Source: an uncultured Paracoccaceae bacterium
GTDB lineage: Bacteria > Pseudomonadota > Alphaproteobacteria > Rhodobacterales > Rhodobacteraceae
Length of the DNA: 64,000 nt
NCBI GenBank assembly: GCA_947502145.1
Contig: CANMYO010000002.1
Location: 1-64,000 of the forward strand
Reading direction: 5' to 3'
Shown: one piece after another, positions 7,768-16,899 of the stretch
Numbering within the stretch: position 1 is the first letter of the stretch
Layout of the letters: every line of letters starts with the position of its first letter
Translations under genes and position numbers: made by a program
The notes under the pieces: generated by a model
Database searches by the model: none
What the model was told of the DNA's origin: nothing
The model's input: the letters and a program-made list of their open reading frames with translations, nothing else

Positions 7768-8592
7768 TCAGGCAGAGGCGTCATTGCGTGCCCGGGTTTG
7801 GCGCAGGGCCTGTTCGATGATCAGCGATCCATAAGCGGCATTGGCATGCAGGATGTCATCTTGCGGCTGGGCCAGGCGGTCTTGCCCCGACAGCCGGATT
7901 GCCCCCTTGGTGAAGGCGGGCAGGGTCAGCACGTCACGGGTAATGGTTTGCGGCGGCTGTTGCAGGAACGTCGCGCCCATGGCCTCGCAGATCACACTGG
8001 CGTTGCTGTCGTAGTCCCGTGACAGCTGCGCCGCATCACCCTGCCAGATGGCTGTCTTGACACCACCAAGGCTGGTCTTGCCGCGGTCCTCCATCAGCGC
8101 GATGCCGGTGCGCGGCTGGCTGGCGACAAGGATCGGGGTCTTGGTGCCGTGGGACAGGTGGCGCACCAGTTTGCCCGCCAGCGTGCGCATCAGGATGCCC
8201 TGCAACATCGCCGCAAAGGCGGCTTTAGAGACAAGCGCAAAGTCGAGTCCTTCGAAACTGTCGCGTGCCGATATCGAGGGCAGATCAAAGTAACGCGCCT
8301 TGGCATAGATGAACGCGGCACGCGACAACGCCATGCCGCAACCGGTGATGACAATGGCATCTTGCGCGTTGAGGTCGGTTTCCATTGGCATGCCAAGGCG
8401 TTCGAATGAGGTGATGGTATCCTTGGTGCGCGGACGCAGGACACCGCCATCAACCGATGTCTGCAACAGCAATTCATCATGTGCGCCAATGAATGTTGCC
8501 GCAAGATCCGTCCATTTACCACCATAGCGCTTGTGGCCGTCCTTGACCGCGGCCAGATGCGAATTGCCCATAAAGCAAAGTTTTGAGGTCAT
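7768..8592 (-). CDS. SGNH-hydrolase-like protein paired with a GSCFA protein
   Basis: A 274-residue protein. CFMGNSHLAAVKDG at the N-terminus fits block I of SGNH hydrolases (Ser in GNSH instead of GDSL). DAIVITGCGMALSR could hold the oxyanion Gly, and DDILHANAAYG near the C-terminus has a D-x-x-H catalytic pair. It would be a serine esterase, acylesterase or glycan deacetylase-type enzyme. It overlaps the upstream GSCFA gene by four bases, so the two are probably translated together and act on the same substrate. Substrate and location are unknown; there is no signal peptide. Confidence 0.65.
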   Translation of the reverse strand: MTSKLCFMGNSHLAAVKDGHKRYGGKWTDLAATFIGAHDELLLQTSVDGGVLRPRTKDTITSFERLGMPMETDLNAQDAIVITGCGMALSRAAFIYAKARYFDLPSISARDSFEGLDFALVSKAAFAAMLQGILMRTLAGKLVRHLSHGTKTPILVASQPRTGIALMEDRGKTSLGGVKTAIWQGDAAQLSRDYDSNASVICEAMGATFLQQPPQTITRDVLTLPAFTKGAIRLSGQDRLAQPQDDILHANAAYGSLIIEQALRQTRARNDASA

Positions 8593-9650
8593 TTCGAAAA
8601 GGCCTGCAGCAAGAGTTCGTCACAGACCAGATCGTCATCTTCGTCGCCGTCATCATCTGGCGAGGGGGCGGTGTCGGGCGCAGGATCGTGGGTGCCGTCA
8701 AGCAGGTTATGGGCGGTCAAGAAGATGCCCATGACCTTTTCCACGCCCTCTGTCCGCACGCTGCGCATATTGGGTTCAAACCACGGGCCGCCCGACGCGG
8801 GGGCGGTGATGATTTCGAAACTTGGAAAGTAATCCGTGTCGTCGGTGGTGGCGACAAATTCACCTGCCGCCGCACGCAGCACCGCCTTTGAATAGGTCGT
8901 GGCGGTCAGGACGTGATCCTCTGCCGCGGTTGCTGTGAGCGGCACCGGAGAGACGGTGAGCAGAATTTCAATCCCGGGGCGGATCGCCTGCAGGATGGCC
9001 TGAATTTCATGCAGATCAGCCAGCACCTCGGCTTGGGTGAAATTGCGAAAGATGTGCTTTCCGGGGTCGTATTGTCCGCCAGCCACACCGGGGCAAACCG
9101 GAAAGACCCGCCCGCTGTCGCGGTCTTCCCATGTTTCGGTCAGCCCAAGGGTAAAGACAAAGACGTCCGTGCGCCCCAACATGCCGCGCAGGGCTTCGAT
9201 GTGCTGGGTGCGAAGGGCGTTCACCTCGGCAGCGCTGGCAAGTCCGTCAGGTTCAACGGTGGGGCGCAGCCCGTCGACAAACCGATCCCCAAGCGGCCAG
9301 ACATGGGCGGTATCCACACGCCCGGTGTGCACCTCTTGCAGCAGTTGCAGCAATTGGCGCGCGGTGTAGATGTTGCCGTAACGTCCTGAAAACAGGCCAT
9401 ATTGAAAGCGCCGTGCGATATTCTCGGTCATGCCGCGCGGGCGGGGCTCGCAGTTCAGCACCCGACAGCCCGCCGCCTTGAGGTAGGTGCCGATATGCTG
9501 GGCAAAGCAGCTGCCCGCAGTGGCAACACGTGTCTGGGCGTCAATGGCAAAGCGTGGCTGGTAAAGCCCGGGAAAGGCGTCGCGGTCAGCCTCAGCCACT
9601 GCAGTGCGCCAGAATGCGCGGCTGGGCAGGTCGGTATAGGGATGGGACAT
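8589..9650 (-). CDS. GSCFA-domain protein
   Basis: A 353-residue protein of the GSCFA family (related to SGNH esterases). It carries the name-giving GSCFAQHIGTYL at about 47-58, followed by FTLGLTETW in the middle. The C-terminal tail (PAPDTAPSPDDDGDEDDD) is very acidic and probably disordered. Family members occur beside capsule or polysaccharide genes and are assumed to act on acyl groups, but no activity is firmly established. The gene is coupled to the SGNH-like gene downstream by ATGA overlap. It is divergent from trkH, leaving about 120 nt for both promoters. Confidence 0.88.
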   Translation of the reverse strand: MSHPYTDLPSRAFWRTAVAEADRDAFPGLYQPRFAIDAQTRVATAGSCFAQHIGTYLKAAGCRVLNCEPRPRGMTENIARRFQYGLFSGRYGNIYTARQLLQLLQEVHTGRVDTAHVWPLGDRFVDGLRPTVEPDGLASAAEVNALRTQHIEALRGMLGRTDVFVFTLGLTETWEDRDSGRVFPVCPGVAGGQYDPGKHIFRNFTQAEVLADLHEIQAILQAIRPGIEILLTVSPVPLTATAAEDHVLTATTYSKAVLRAAAGEFVATTDDTDYFPSFEIITAPASGGPWFEPNMRSVRTEGVEKVMGIFLTAHNLLDGTHDPAPDTAPSPDDDGDEDDDLVCDELLLQAFSK

Positions 9651-9773
9651 GGTGACGCTCGTTTTTCATGCAGCGTAGGGCGCGGGGCGAAGAGGCTCAA
9701 TAGTTGTTTTCGAAAGGTCGCACGGGCTGTTGCACTGCTTGACAGCGTGAAACGAAGCGGCCACCGATGGCGT

Positions 9774-11222
9774 ATGATTGACTTGCGTCCGATTGGATAT
9801 GTGATTGGCCTGCTGGTGGCCGCCCTGGGGGTCACGATGCTGGCCCCCCTGTTGGCGGATGTGCTGGCGGGGAACGGGCATTGGCCGGTCTTTGTCGAGG
9901 CAGCGATCATCACGGTGCTGACCGGCGGGCTGTTGTCGGGGGCCTGTGCCAACGGGGTGTCGGCGGCGCTGAACCTTCGCCAGACGTTCCTTTTGACCAC
10001 GCTGGTCTGGCTGTTGTTGCCGCTGTTTGGCGCGATCCCCTTTGTGCTGGGCGCGACCAATGCCAGTTTCACCGATGCCTTTTTCGAGGCGATGTCGGGG
10101 TTGACGACGACCGGGTCCACGGTGTTCAGCGGGCTTGAGGCGCTGCCGGAAGGGCTGAAGCTGTGGCGCGCGATCTTGCAGTGGCTTGGCGGGGTAGGGA
10201 TCATTGTTGTCGCGATGGTGTTCCTGCCGGAGCTGCGGGTCGGGGGGATGCAGATCTTCCGGTCAGAAGCCTTTGACACGATGGGGAAAATCCTGCCACG
10301 TGCGGGTCAGATCGCAAGCAGTATTTCAGTGATTTACGTGATTTTGACGGCGCTGTGTGCCTTTGCCTACGGGTTTTTCGGGATGACCCCATTTGACGCG
10401 CTTTGCCATGCGATGACCACGGTGGCGACTGGTGGCATGGCAAATGCCGATGCCTCTTTTGGGGCCTTTGGTGCCGGCGTGCACTATACCGCGACGGTGT
10501 TCATGGTGCTCGCCGCGCTGCCGTTTGTGCGCTACGTGCAGCTTTTGGCGGGGGTCAGCGCACCCCTGATGCAGGACCGGCAGATCCGGGGGTTTTTCGC
10601 TGTGCTGACGGTGGTGATCCTGCTGATAACCTCGTGGCTTTGGGGTCGCGAGGGGCAGATGACAGAGCTGGCGTTTCGCGAGACTTTGTTCAACGTGGTG
10701 TCGATCACCACAGGCACCGGCTATGCCAGCGCGGATTACATGACCTGGGGCACGTTCCCGGTTGTCATGTTCTTTTTCATCGGCCTGATTGGCGGCTGCG
10801 CCGGGTCAACCGCCTGTTCAGTCAAGATTTTTCGCTATCAGCTGCTGTTTGCCAGCGTCAAAAGCCAGATCCGCCAGATTCACAGCCCGCACGGCGTTTT
10901 CACGCCACGCTATGACGGCAAGCCGGTGACGGATGACGTGCTGAACTCTGTCATGGCGTTTCTGGTGGCATTTGTCCTGTCAATCGGGGCGTTGTCGGTG
11001 CTGCTGGGCCTGACCGGGCTGGATTTCATCACAAGCGTGTCCGGTGCGGCTACGGCGCTGGCCAATGTCGGCCCCGGTCTGGGTGTCGAGATTGGCCCCG
11101 CGGGCAATTTTGCCGGGTTAAACGAAACCGCGAAGTGGTTGTTGTCAATTGGCATGTTCGTGGGCCGGTTGGAGATCATGGTGGTGCTGGTGGTCCTGAG
11201 CCGCCGGTTCTGGAGACAATAG
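9774..11222 (+). CDS. trkH: Trk-type potassium uptake channel subunit TrkH
   Basis: A 482-residue membrane protein of the TrkH/KtrB family, importing K+ with a TrkA gating ring that is not encoded here. The four pore-loop repeats are visible, each with the selectivity Gly: SGLTTTGSTVFSG, TTVATGGMANAD, ITTGTGYASADYM and ATALANVGPGLG. The ATG at 9774 matches the usual N-terminus (MIDLRPIGYVIGLL). An open frame continues upstream to 9402 but crosses the divergent GSCFA gene and codes nothing recognisable. The ribosome-binding site is weak. The next gene begins at the base after the stop codon. Confidence 0.94.
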   Translation: MIDLRPIGYVIGLLVAALGVTMLAPLLADVLAGNGHWPVFVEAAIITVLTGGLLSGACANGVSAALNLRQTFLLTTLVWLLLPLFGAIPFVLGATNASFTDAFFEAMSGLTTTGSTVFSGLEALPEGLKLWRAILQWLGGVGIIVVAMVFLPELRVGGMQIFRSEAFDTMGKILPRAGQIASSISVIYVILTALCAFAYGFFGMTPFDALCHAMTTVATGGMANADASFGAFGAGVHYTATVFMVLAALPFVRYVQLLAGVSAPLMQDRQIRGFFAVLTVVILLITSWLWGREGQMTELAFRETLFNVVSITTGTGYASADYMTWGTFPVVMFFFIGLIGGCAGSTACSVKIFRYQLLFASVKSQIRQIHSPHGVFTPRYDGKPVTDDVLNSVMAFLVAFVLSIGALSVLLGLTGLDFITSVSGAATALANVGPGLGVEIGPAGNFAGLNETAKWLLSIGMFVGRLEIMVVLVVLSRRFWRQ

Positions 11223-12872
11223 ATGAACAAGACCCTGGGTGCACAGATTTCACATATGCTGAAGGACCGCGGCGTGGAGGTCATCTTTGGCATTCCCGGC
11301 GTGCATAATCAGGAAATGTACCGTGGCATCGAAGAGGCCGGGCTGACCCATGTGCTGGCGCGGCATGAACAGGGTGCCGGGTTCATGGCGGACGGATACG
11401 CGCGCGCTACGGGCAAACCGGGGGTGGCCTATGTGATTTCGGGACCGGGATTGTGCAACATCATGACGCCGATGGGGCAGGCCTATTCCGACAGCGTGCC
11501 GATGTTGGTGATTTCAAGCTGTCTTGAGATGGCCGAAAAAGGGCTTGGCCGCGGTCGCCTGCATGAAATGAAGGATCAGGAAGGGGCGGCCAACACCGTC
11601 TGTGATTGGTCCTTTGTCGCGCAATCGCCGACCCATGCCTATGAGTTGATCGACAGGGCGCTGCGCGAGTTCTTCGCAGGCCGTAGCCGCAGCAAGCATG
11701 TTCAGGTGCCAATCAGCCTGTTGGAGGCATTGGCACCCGAACACCCGACCCCTCCGCAGACTGGGGAGGCGCGCAAATGTCCTGATCCACAAAATATCAT
11801 CTATGCCGCAGATGCGCTCAGGACTGCGCGAAAGCCATTGATCATTTTTGGCGGCGGGGCGCGTGACCTTGCTGCAACGGCTGCAGGGCAGGACACGTCT
11901 TACGTCACACGTTTGCTTTCCCAATTGCCGGCCGCGACATTTTCGACCTATGCGGGGCGGGGTATCGTGCCGCGCGACTATCCGCTGGATTTCGGCAGCA
12001 TGCTGGCGCGGCCGGACAGTGCCGCTATCGCAGCAGAGTCCGATTGCGTGCTGGTCATTGGCTCACATCTTTCAGAGGTTGACCTGTGGCGGGATCAACT
12101 GGGTCACGCATGCCCGATGATCCGTGTCGATATTGATCAGGATGTCCTGAACGGACATGGCGGCCCGGCTTTTGTCATCGAAGCGGATGCGGCAAGTTTT
12201 GTTACCTCTCTCCTTGACGCATGGGGACACGCCGCATCGCAAAGCGAATGGTCTCAGTCGGATGTCGCTGCAAAGACCGCCCGTTGGCGCGCCGAAATCG
12301 ACGCCGAACGCCCCGGCATTTTACCCGTCGCGGAGGCGCTGCGCGCAGCACTGCCCGCTGACACCATGATCTATTCCGACATGACCCAGTTCGCCTACGC
12401 GGCCAAGGAATTCTGGCCTATGGACCGGCCCGGCCATTGGCATCACCCTTCGGGCTTTGGCACGCTGGGCTATGCGCTGCCAGCCGCGATCGGGGGGAAG
12501 ATCGGGGTTGGCGCGAAACCTGTCGTCGCCATCGCGGGCGATTATGGATTTCAGTACACCTTGCAGGAACTGATGGTCGCGGTGGAGCTGGAGCTCTGTC
12601 TGCCAATCATCATCTGGGACAACGGCAAACTGGGCGAGATCGAGGACAGTATGGTGCAGGCGCAGATCGCGCCAAACGCGGTCGTGCAATCAAATCCCGA
12701 CTTTGTGAAACTGGCGGCGGCCTATGGTGCGGCGGCGGCGCGTCCGGGCGATCTGGCGGCGCTGAAAAGGGACGTGGCGGCGGCGCTGGCCCACAAGGGG
12801 CCAACGATCATTCATGTGCAAAGCGACATCGCGCTGGCGGTACCGGCGCGGGGGGGTGCTACCAGCAGCTGA
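11223..12872 (+). CDS. Thiamine diphosphate-dependent decarboxylase/synthase, AruI-like
   Basis: A 549-residue enzyme of the acetolactate synthase/pyruvate decarboxylase superfamily. The N-terminal Pyr domain has VIFGIPGVHNQEMYRG and HEQGAGFMADGYARATG, whose Glu activates ThDP. A central Rossmann domain follows. The C-terminal PP domain has AGDYGFQYTLQELMVA and WDNGKLGEI, where GDY replaces the usual GDG of the Mg-ThDP site. IPGVHNQE and GDYGFQ fit the 5-guanidino-2-oxopentanoate decarboxylase (AruI) group better than true acetolactate synthases, but the substrate is inferred. It starts directly at the trkH stop codon and converges with the next gene, overlapping by 14 bp. Confidence 0.72.
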   Translation: MNKTLGAQISHMLKDRGVEVIFGIPGVHNQEMYRGIEEAGLTHVLARHEQGAGFMADGYARATGKPGVAYVISGPGLCNIMTPMGQAYSDSVPMLVISSCLEMAEKGLGRGRLHEMKDQEGAANTVCDWSFVAQSPTHAYELIDRALREFFAGRSRSKHVQVPISLLEALAPEHPTPPQTGEARKCPDPQNIIYAADALRTARKPLIIFGGGARDLAATAAGQDTSYVTRLLSQLPAATFSTYAGRGIVPRDYPLDFGSMLARPDSAAIAAESDCVLVIGSHLSEVDLWRDQLGHACPMIRVDIDQDVLNGHGGPAFVIEADAASFVTSLLDAWGHAASQSEWSQSDVAAKTARWRAEIDAERPGILPVAEALRAALPADTMIYSDMTQFAYAAKEFWPMDRPGHWHHPSGFGTLGYALPAAIGGKIGVGAKPVVAIAGDYGFQYTLQELMVAVELELCLPIIIWDNGKLGEIEDSMVQAQIAPNAVVQSNPDFVKLAAAYGAAAARPGDLAALKRDVAAALAHKGPTIIHVQSDIALAVPARGGATSS

Positions 12873-14625
12873 CCAGCACCGTTTGATCTGCAGCGCGCAG
12901 GGTCAGCGTTTCCGGCGGCATAAAGGCGACGCGGTCCGTGGTATCGGCGGCGATTCCTGCCCCTTCGAGCGAGGCGAGAATTTGATCCGCGTCGATCGAA
13001 AAGCTGACGTCGGAGGGCAGCACGCGGCCGTCAGCCTCATTGCGGGGCAGCAACATGCCAAGCACCGCGCCACCGTTGTCGAACACAGGTCCACCGGCGT
13101 CACCGGGCTGCGCATTCAGCACAAGGCGCTTGATTTCTTCTTCACCATTCAGGCCGCGCAGATCTGCCAAAGTGCCAAAGGTCAATGACGGCGTCACCAG
13201 CACCCCGCCATAAGGATAGCCAGCGACGGCAACCTCTGACTGCAGGCGCGGTACTGCTGTTTGAAAGGCGGCGACGCCAATCGGGGCAATGGCACGCAGC
13301 GGGCGCAAGACGGCAAAGCCAAGCACGTCATCGCGGTGCGCCACCTCGGCATCGTGATCGGTGTCGATGGTGATCCGCTCACAGCTGTCGATCGCTTCGG
13401 TCGTGGTCAGCACGGTGCCGGCGTTGTCGATATAGAAGCCGCTGCGGGTCAATTGTGGTTTGCGCACCTCAAGACCGGCGATCAGGTCAATTGCCTGATC
13501 TTCATCGGGGCGGGCGATGGCAGGGTCCAGCACATTGTCCGTGGGCTGAAAGCTGGCCGCCATTTCGGCAGAAATGCGGCGGCGACGTTCATCATCCCCT
13601 GCGGGCCAGATCAGCATGTAGCCTTTGATTTTCCCATCGCGGAGCCGCACCCGGGTCATCGAGAATATCTTGTCATCGGCCCCATTGATCATGAAACTGT
13701 TGTCGCGACGTTCCCGTTCCCCTTGCATCGGCACCACTTCGAGCGTTTGCAGAATTTCGTAAAGCCCGAAAAGCCGGTCCTGGTCGCCCTCTTGCGAGAT
13801 CAGCAGGACCTGTGCCTGCAGATCGCCTTTGGGTTCGTAGCGGGCAAAGGGGGGGTCATATTCGGCAAATCTGACCACGCCGGTGGGAATCACGATTTCA
13901 ATGCCTGCCGCATCGTCGCGCACCAGCTGCAGATCCATACCATCCAGCACGGCATTATAGGCGGCCAGAAGTTCGGCGCGTTGCTGGGTAGTCAGAACGC
14001 CGGTGGGTTCGTGATTGTTGGCCACCTGCCAGTCACGCATGGAGCCACGCGTGCCACGGCCATAAGCGCCATCAATCGCGCCTTGATAAAAGCCGGCCCA
14101 TTGCAGGGCGACCTGCAATTCTTCCCGCTCTGTTCGGGTCAGCAGCGCCTCGGACGCGCGGGCCTGACGCGGGGTTTCATCGGGAATGGTGATCGGATCG
14201 GGTTCTGGCACGGGTGCGACAACGACAGCCGTGTCGTCTGGGGTTTCGGACGGGGCGGGCGACGCGCCGGGGGTCGGCAACGGCTGCGCCGTTGTTTCGG
14301 CGGCTACGCCCACGGGCCAGAACTGTTGCTGAAAATTGCGTCCAAAGGCAATGAAGCTGTCATTGGGGATTTTTCCTTCGGCGCGCAGGCGGCGCAGCAG
14401 CCGTTCGGCATCGCTGGACTCATATGGACCCAGCACGATGCCATACCAGCCCGAGCCAAGATAATAGCCTGCCACATTATCAAGTTGCGCAGCATAGGCG
14501 CGCACCCGGTCCTGTGCACCGGGCAGTGTTGGCTGGGCTTCGACCTGCACCCAGACTGTGCTTTGCGCGACAGCAGCGCTGGCAAACCAAAGTGAAAGAA
14601 TGGCGCTCAAAATGACTTTGATCAT
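12859..14625 (-). CDS. Envelope protein with peptidoglycan-binding domain and degenerate trypsin-like domain
   Basis: A 588-residue exported protein. A signal peptide (cleaved near AVAQS) is followed by a SPOR-like segment (about 25-100, ending YLGSGWYGIVLGPYESSDAERLL), a Pro-rich linker, and a PG_binding_1-like domain with VALQWAGFYQGAIDGAYGRG (about 175-240). A C-terminal chymotrypsin-fold domain covers about 400-560. In that domain the three catalytic positions appear lost: TTTEAID stands where TxAHV holds His, LGFAVL where D-L-A-L-L holds Asp, and GDAGGP where GDSGGP holds the nucleophile Ser. It is therefore probably a binding or scaffold pseudoprotease. The start at 14625 gives a clean signal peptide. 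Confidence 0.78.
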   Translation of the reverse strand: MIKVILSAILSLWFASAAVAQSTVWVQVEAQPTLPGAQDRVRAYAAQLDNVAGYYLGSGWYGIVLGPYESSDAERLLRRLRAEGKIPNDSFIAFGRNFQQQFWPVGVAAETTAQPLPTPGASPAPSETPDDTAVVVAPVPEPDPITIPDETPRQARASEALLTRTEREELQVALQWAGFYQGAIDGAYGRGTRGSMRDWQVANNHEPTGVLTTQQRAELLAAYNAVLDGMDLQLVRDDAAGIEIVIPTGVVRFAEYDPPFARYEPKGDLQAQVLLISQEGDQDRLFGLYEILQTLEVVPMQGERERRDNSFMINGADDKIFSMTRVRLRDGKIKGYMLIWPAGDDERRRRISAEMAASFQPTDNVLDPAIARPDEDQAIDLIAGLEVRKPQLTRSGFYIDNAGTVLTTTEAIDSCERITIDTDHDAEVAHRDDVLGFAVLRPLRAIAPIGVAAFQTAVPRLQSEVAVAGYPYGGVLVTPSLTFGTLADLRGLNGEEEIKRLVLNAQPGDAGGPVFDNGGAVLGMLLPRNEADGRVLPSDVSFSIDADQILASLEGAGIAADTTDRVAFMPPETLTLRAADQTVLVSCW

Positions 14626-14798
14626 AACAGTCCTAAAATCGTCAGTGCCCCGTGGGCCAGTTTCGTCGCAAAATTTAGCAGAAGTGCAAGGGGCTGCACC
14701 ACAAATCGACGTCATCGGGGCGATTTCGCGCAACCTGTGCCAATTGACCCTCGGACGCGGGAACCCTATTGAACGCACGAACCAAAGGTGAGGCCGAC

Positions 14799-15719
14799 AT
14801 GTCCGAAAAACCACGCAGTTTTCAGGGGATCATTCTGGCGTTGCAGAACTACTGGGCAGCGCAGGGCTGTGCAGTGCTGCAACCCTACGACATGGAGGTC
14901 GGGGCGGGCACGTTCCACCCGGCAACAACGCTGCGCGCGCTGGGGTCAAATGCCTGGGCGGCGGCCTATGTGCAGCCTTCGCGGCGCCCGACGGATGGCC
15001 GCTATGGTGAGAACCCGAACCGGTTGCAGCACTATTACCAGTATCAGGTGATCATCAAACCCAGCCCGCCGGATTTGCAGGCGCTTTACCTCGGCTCACT
15101 GCAGGCGATTGGGATTGATGCGGCACTGCATGACATCCGCTTTGTCGAAGACGACTGGGAAAGCCCGACGCTGGGCGCATGGGGGCTGGGCTGGGAGGTC
15201 TGGTGCGACGGCATGGAAGTCAGCCAGTTCACCTATTTCCAGCAGGTTGGCGGCCATGATTGCCACCCTGTCTCGGGCGAGCTGACCTATGGGTTGGAGC
15301 GGTTGGCGATGTATGTGCTCAACGTCGATCATGTCATGGACATGCCGTTCAACGACCCGCAAAGCCCGATCCCGCTATCCTATGGCGATGTCTTCCTGCA
15401 AACCGAACAGGAATACGCCCGGTGGAACTTTGACACCGCCGACACGGACACGCTGTTGCAGCACTTCAAGGATGCCGAAGCCGAATGCGCCCGGATACTG
15501 GAGCAGCCCGCCGTCGACCCCAAGACGGGCAAGACCATCATCATGGCCCATCCGGCCTATGATCAGGCGATCAAGGCCAGCCATCTGTTCAACTTGCTGG
15601 ATGCCCGTGGTGTCATCTCAGTGACTGAGCGTCAGGCTTATATCGGTCGCGTGCGCACATTGGCCAAGGCCTGTGCGGATGCCTTTGTGAAAACCGCGGC
15701 GGGTGGTGCGGCGGCGTGA
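14799..15719 (+). CDS. glyQ: Glycyl-tRNA synthetase alpha subunit
   Basis: A 306-residue catalytic subunit of the bacterial (alpha2-beta2) glycyl-tRNA synthetase. The class II core is clear: [56 protein letters not shown] (motif 2 region), FTYFQQVGG and [13 protein letters not shown] (motif 3 region). The ATG at 14799 follows AAAGGTGAGG. It leads a cluster with an FkbM methyltransferase, a small membrane protein and glyS, each start touching the previous stop. The two inserted genes separate glyQ from glyS. Confidence 0.97.
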   Translation: MSEKPRSFQGIILALQNYWAAQGCAVLQPYDMEVGAGTFHPATTLRALGSNAWAAAYVQPSRRPTDGRYGENPNRLQHYYQYQVIIKPSPPDLQALYLGSLQAIGIDAALHDIRFVEDDWESPTLGAWGLGWEVWCDGMEVSQFTYFQQVGGHDCHPVSGELTYGLERLAMYVLNVDHVMDMPFNDPQSPIPLSYGDVFLQTEQEYARWNFDTADTDTLLQHFKDAEAECARILEQPAVDPKTGKTIIMAHPAYDQAIKASHLFNLLDARGVISVTERQAYIGRVRTLAKACADAFVKTAAGGAAA

Positions 15720-16372
15720 GCCTTTGGCGATCTCTGTGCTATCGCTGGGCGTCCCTGTCCGGCCGCAAGGCGGCCCGCCAACGGGCGGCGCAAGCGGCGT
15801 TTGAGACGGTCTGCGCGGGCATGGGCAAAGGTGACATGGCGGTGGATCTGGGTGCGAATGCGGGGATTTACACCCTGCGCATGGCCGCAACGGGTGCCCA
15901 TGTCGTGGCGATTGAACCGGATCCGTTTGCGTTTGATATGCTGCGCGACCGCGTCGGCCATGCGGGCAATGTCACCCTGCTTCCGGTCGCGGCGGGCACC
16001 AGCGCGGGGCAGATGACACTGCATCGCACGGCAAATTTTGAACAGGACCCGGCGCGGCATACGACGTCATCTTCGCTGCTGGCGGACAAGAAGAACGTCG
16101 CAGGCGGGCAGGGCATGGCGGTCGAGGTGATCGATATTGTCGCTTATCTGACCGATTTGAACCGCGATATTGCCTTGATGAAAGTGGATATCGAAGGCGC
16201 AGAGGTTGCGGTCATGGAGGCCCTGCTGGATGCCCCCGTCGCGCAGCGGATTGGTCATATCTTTGTGGAAACCCATGCCCGGTCCATCCCGCGGCTGGCC
16301 GACCGCACGGATGCCCTGCGGGCCCGCACGCAAAACCGCGCGCGGCCCAAAGTCAATTGGGACTGGCACTGA
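15716..16372 (+). CDS. FkbM-family methyltransferase
   Basis: A 218-residue class I methyltransferase of the FkbM type. [32 protein letters not shown] is the SAM-binding region (split here by reading: [10 protein letters not shown] and VVAIEPDP). [19 protein letters not shown] is the family signature near the C-terminal third. FkbM enzymes often O-methylate sugars or polyketides, but the substrate is unknown here. It begins with GTG overlapping the glyQ stop by four bases, and its stop overlaps the next start, so it is tightly coupled in the synthetase operon. Confidence 0.86.
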   Translation: MSLWRSLCYRWASLSGRKAARQRAAQAAFETVCAGMGKGDMAVDLGANAGIYTLRMAATGAHVVAIEPDPFAFDMLRDRVGHAGNVTLLPVAAGTSAGQMTLHRTANFEQDPARHTTSSSLLADKKNVAGGQGMAVEVIDIVAYLTDLNRDIALMKVDIEGAEVAVMEALLDAPVAQRIGHIFVETHARSIPRLADRTDALRARTQNRARPKVNWDWH

Positions 16373-16899
16373 TGTTGGGCCGGTTCTTAATAGGAGCGTT
16401 GGTTGTGGTTGCTTTGGCCGCCGGTGTGGCGATGTATTATTTGCAGATTTACGCCTTCTACGATGAGGTTTCGGCGCAGGTCGAAGATGTGCAACTGGTA
16501 AGCGTGGTTTCGGGCACGCCAGAGCCGATCTTGTTCGAAAACTTCAAGGGCATCGACAGCGATAGCAGCCCGTTGCGTTATCGGGCGTGCTATCAGACAC
16601 CGGCGTCGCTGGCGATGTTGACGGAAACCTATGTGGTGTTGGACACGGCAGAGCCACGGGTCGCGCCCGACTGGTTTGACTGTTTTGATGCCGCTCAGAT
16701 CGGCGCGGACATCGTCGCTGGTGTGGCGATCCCCTTTATGGGGGTTGAAAACATCCAATACGGGATCAACCGGATTGTCGCTGTCTATCCCGATGGCCGG
16801 GCCTTTGCCTGGCACGAAATTAACCGCTGTGGCGAAATCGTCTTTGATGGCGATCCCGTCCCAGATGATTGCCCCACACCACCCGAAGGGTCCAACTGA
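16372..16899 (+). CDS. Small single-span membrane protein between glyQ and glyS
   Basis: A 175-residue protein with one N-terminal transmembrane segment (LIGALVVVALAAGVAMYYL, about 5-23) and a likely periplasmic remainder. The remainder contains conserved-looking Cys residues in RACYQTP, WFDCFDA, NRCGEIV and DDCPTPP, suggesting two disulfides. I believe it belongs to a DUF found at this spot in Rhodobacterales, possibly DUF6446, but I cannot verify that. It overlaps the stop codons of both neighbours by one base. No function is evident. Confidence 0.78.
   Translation: MLGRFLIGALVVVALAAGVAMYYLQIYAFYDEVSAQVEDVQLVSVVSGTPEPILFENFKGIDSDSSPLRYRACYQTPASLAMLTETYVVLDTAEPRVAPDWFDCFDAAQIGADIVAGVAIPFMGVENIQYGINRIVAVYPDGRAFAWHEINRCGEIVFDGDPVPDDCPTPPEGSN

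Noticed and set aside
9402-9773. Long N-terminal extension of trkH
   Set aside because: It is antisense to the GSCFA gene, has no family similarity, and TrkH proteins begin near 9774.
13261-14595. 444-codon open frame on the plus strand
   Set aside because: It is antisense to the pseudoprotease gene, with composition typical of opposite-strand frames in GC-rich DNA and no recognisable domain.
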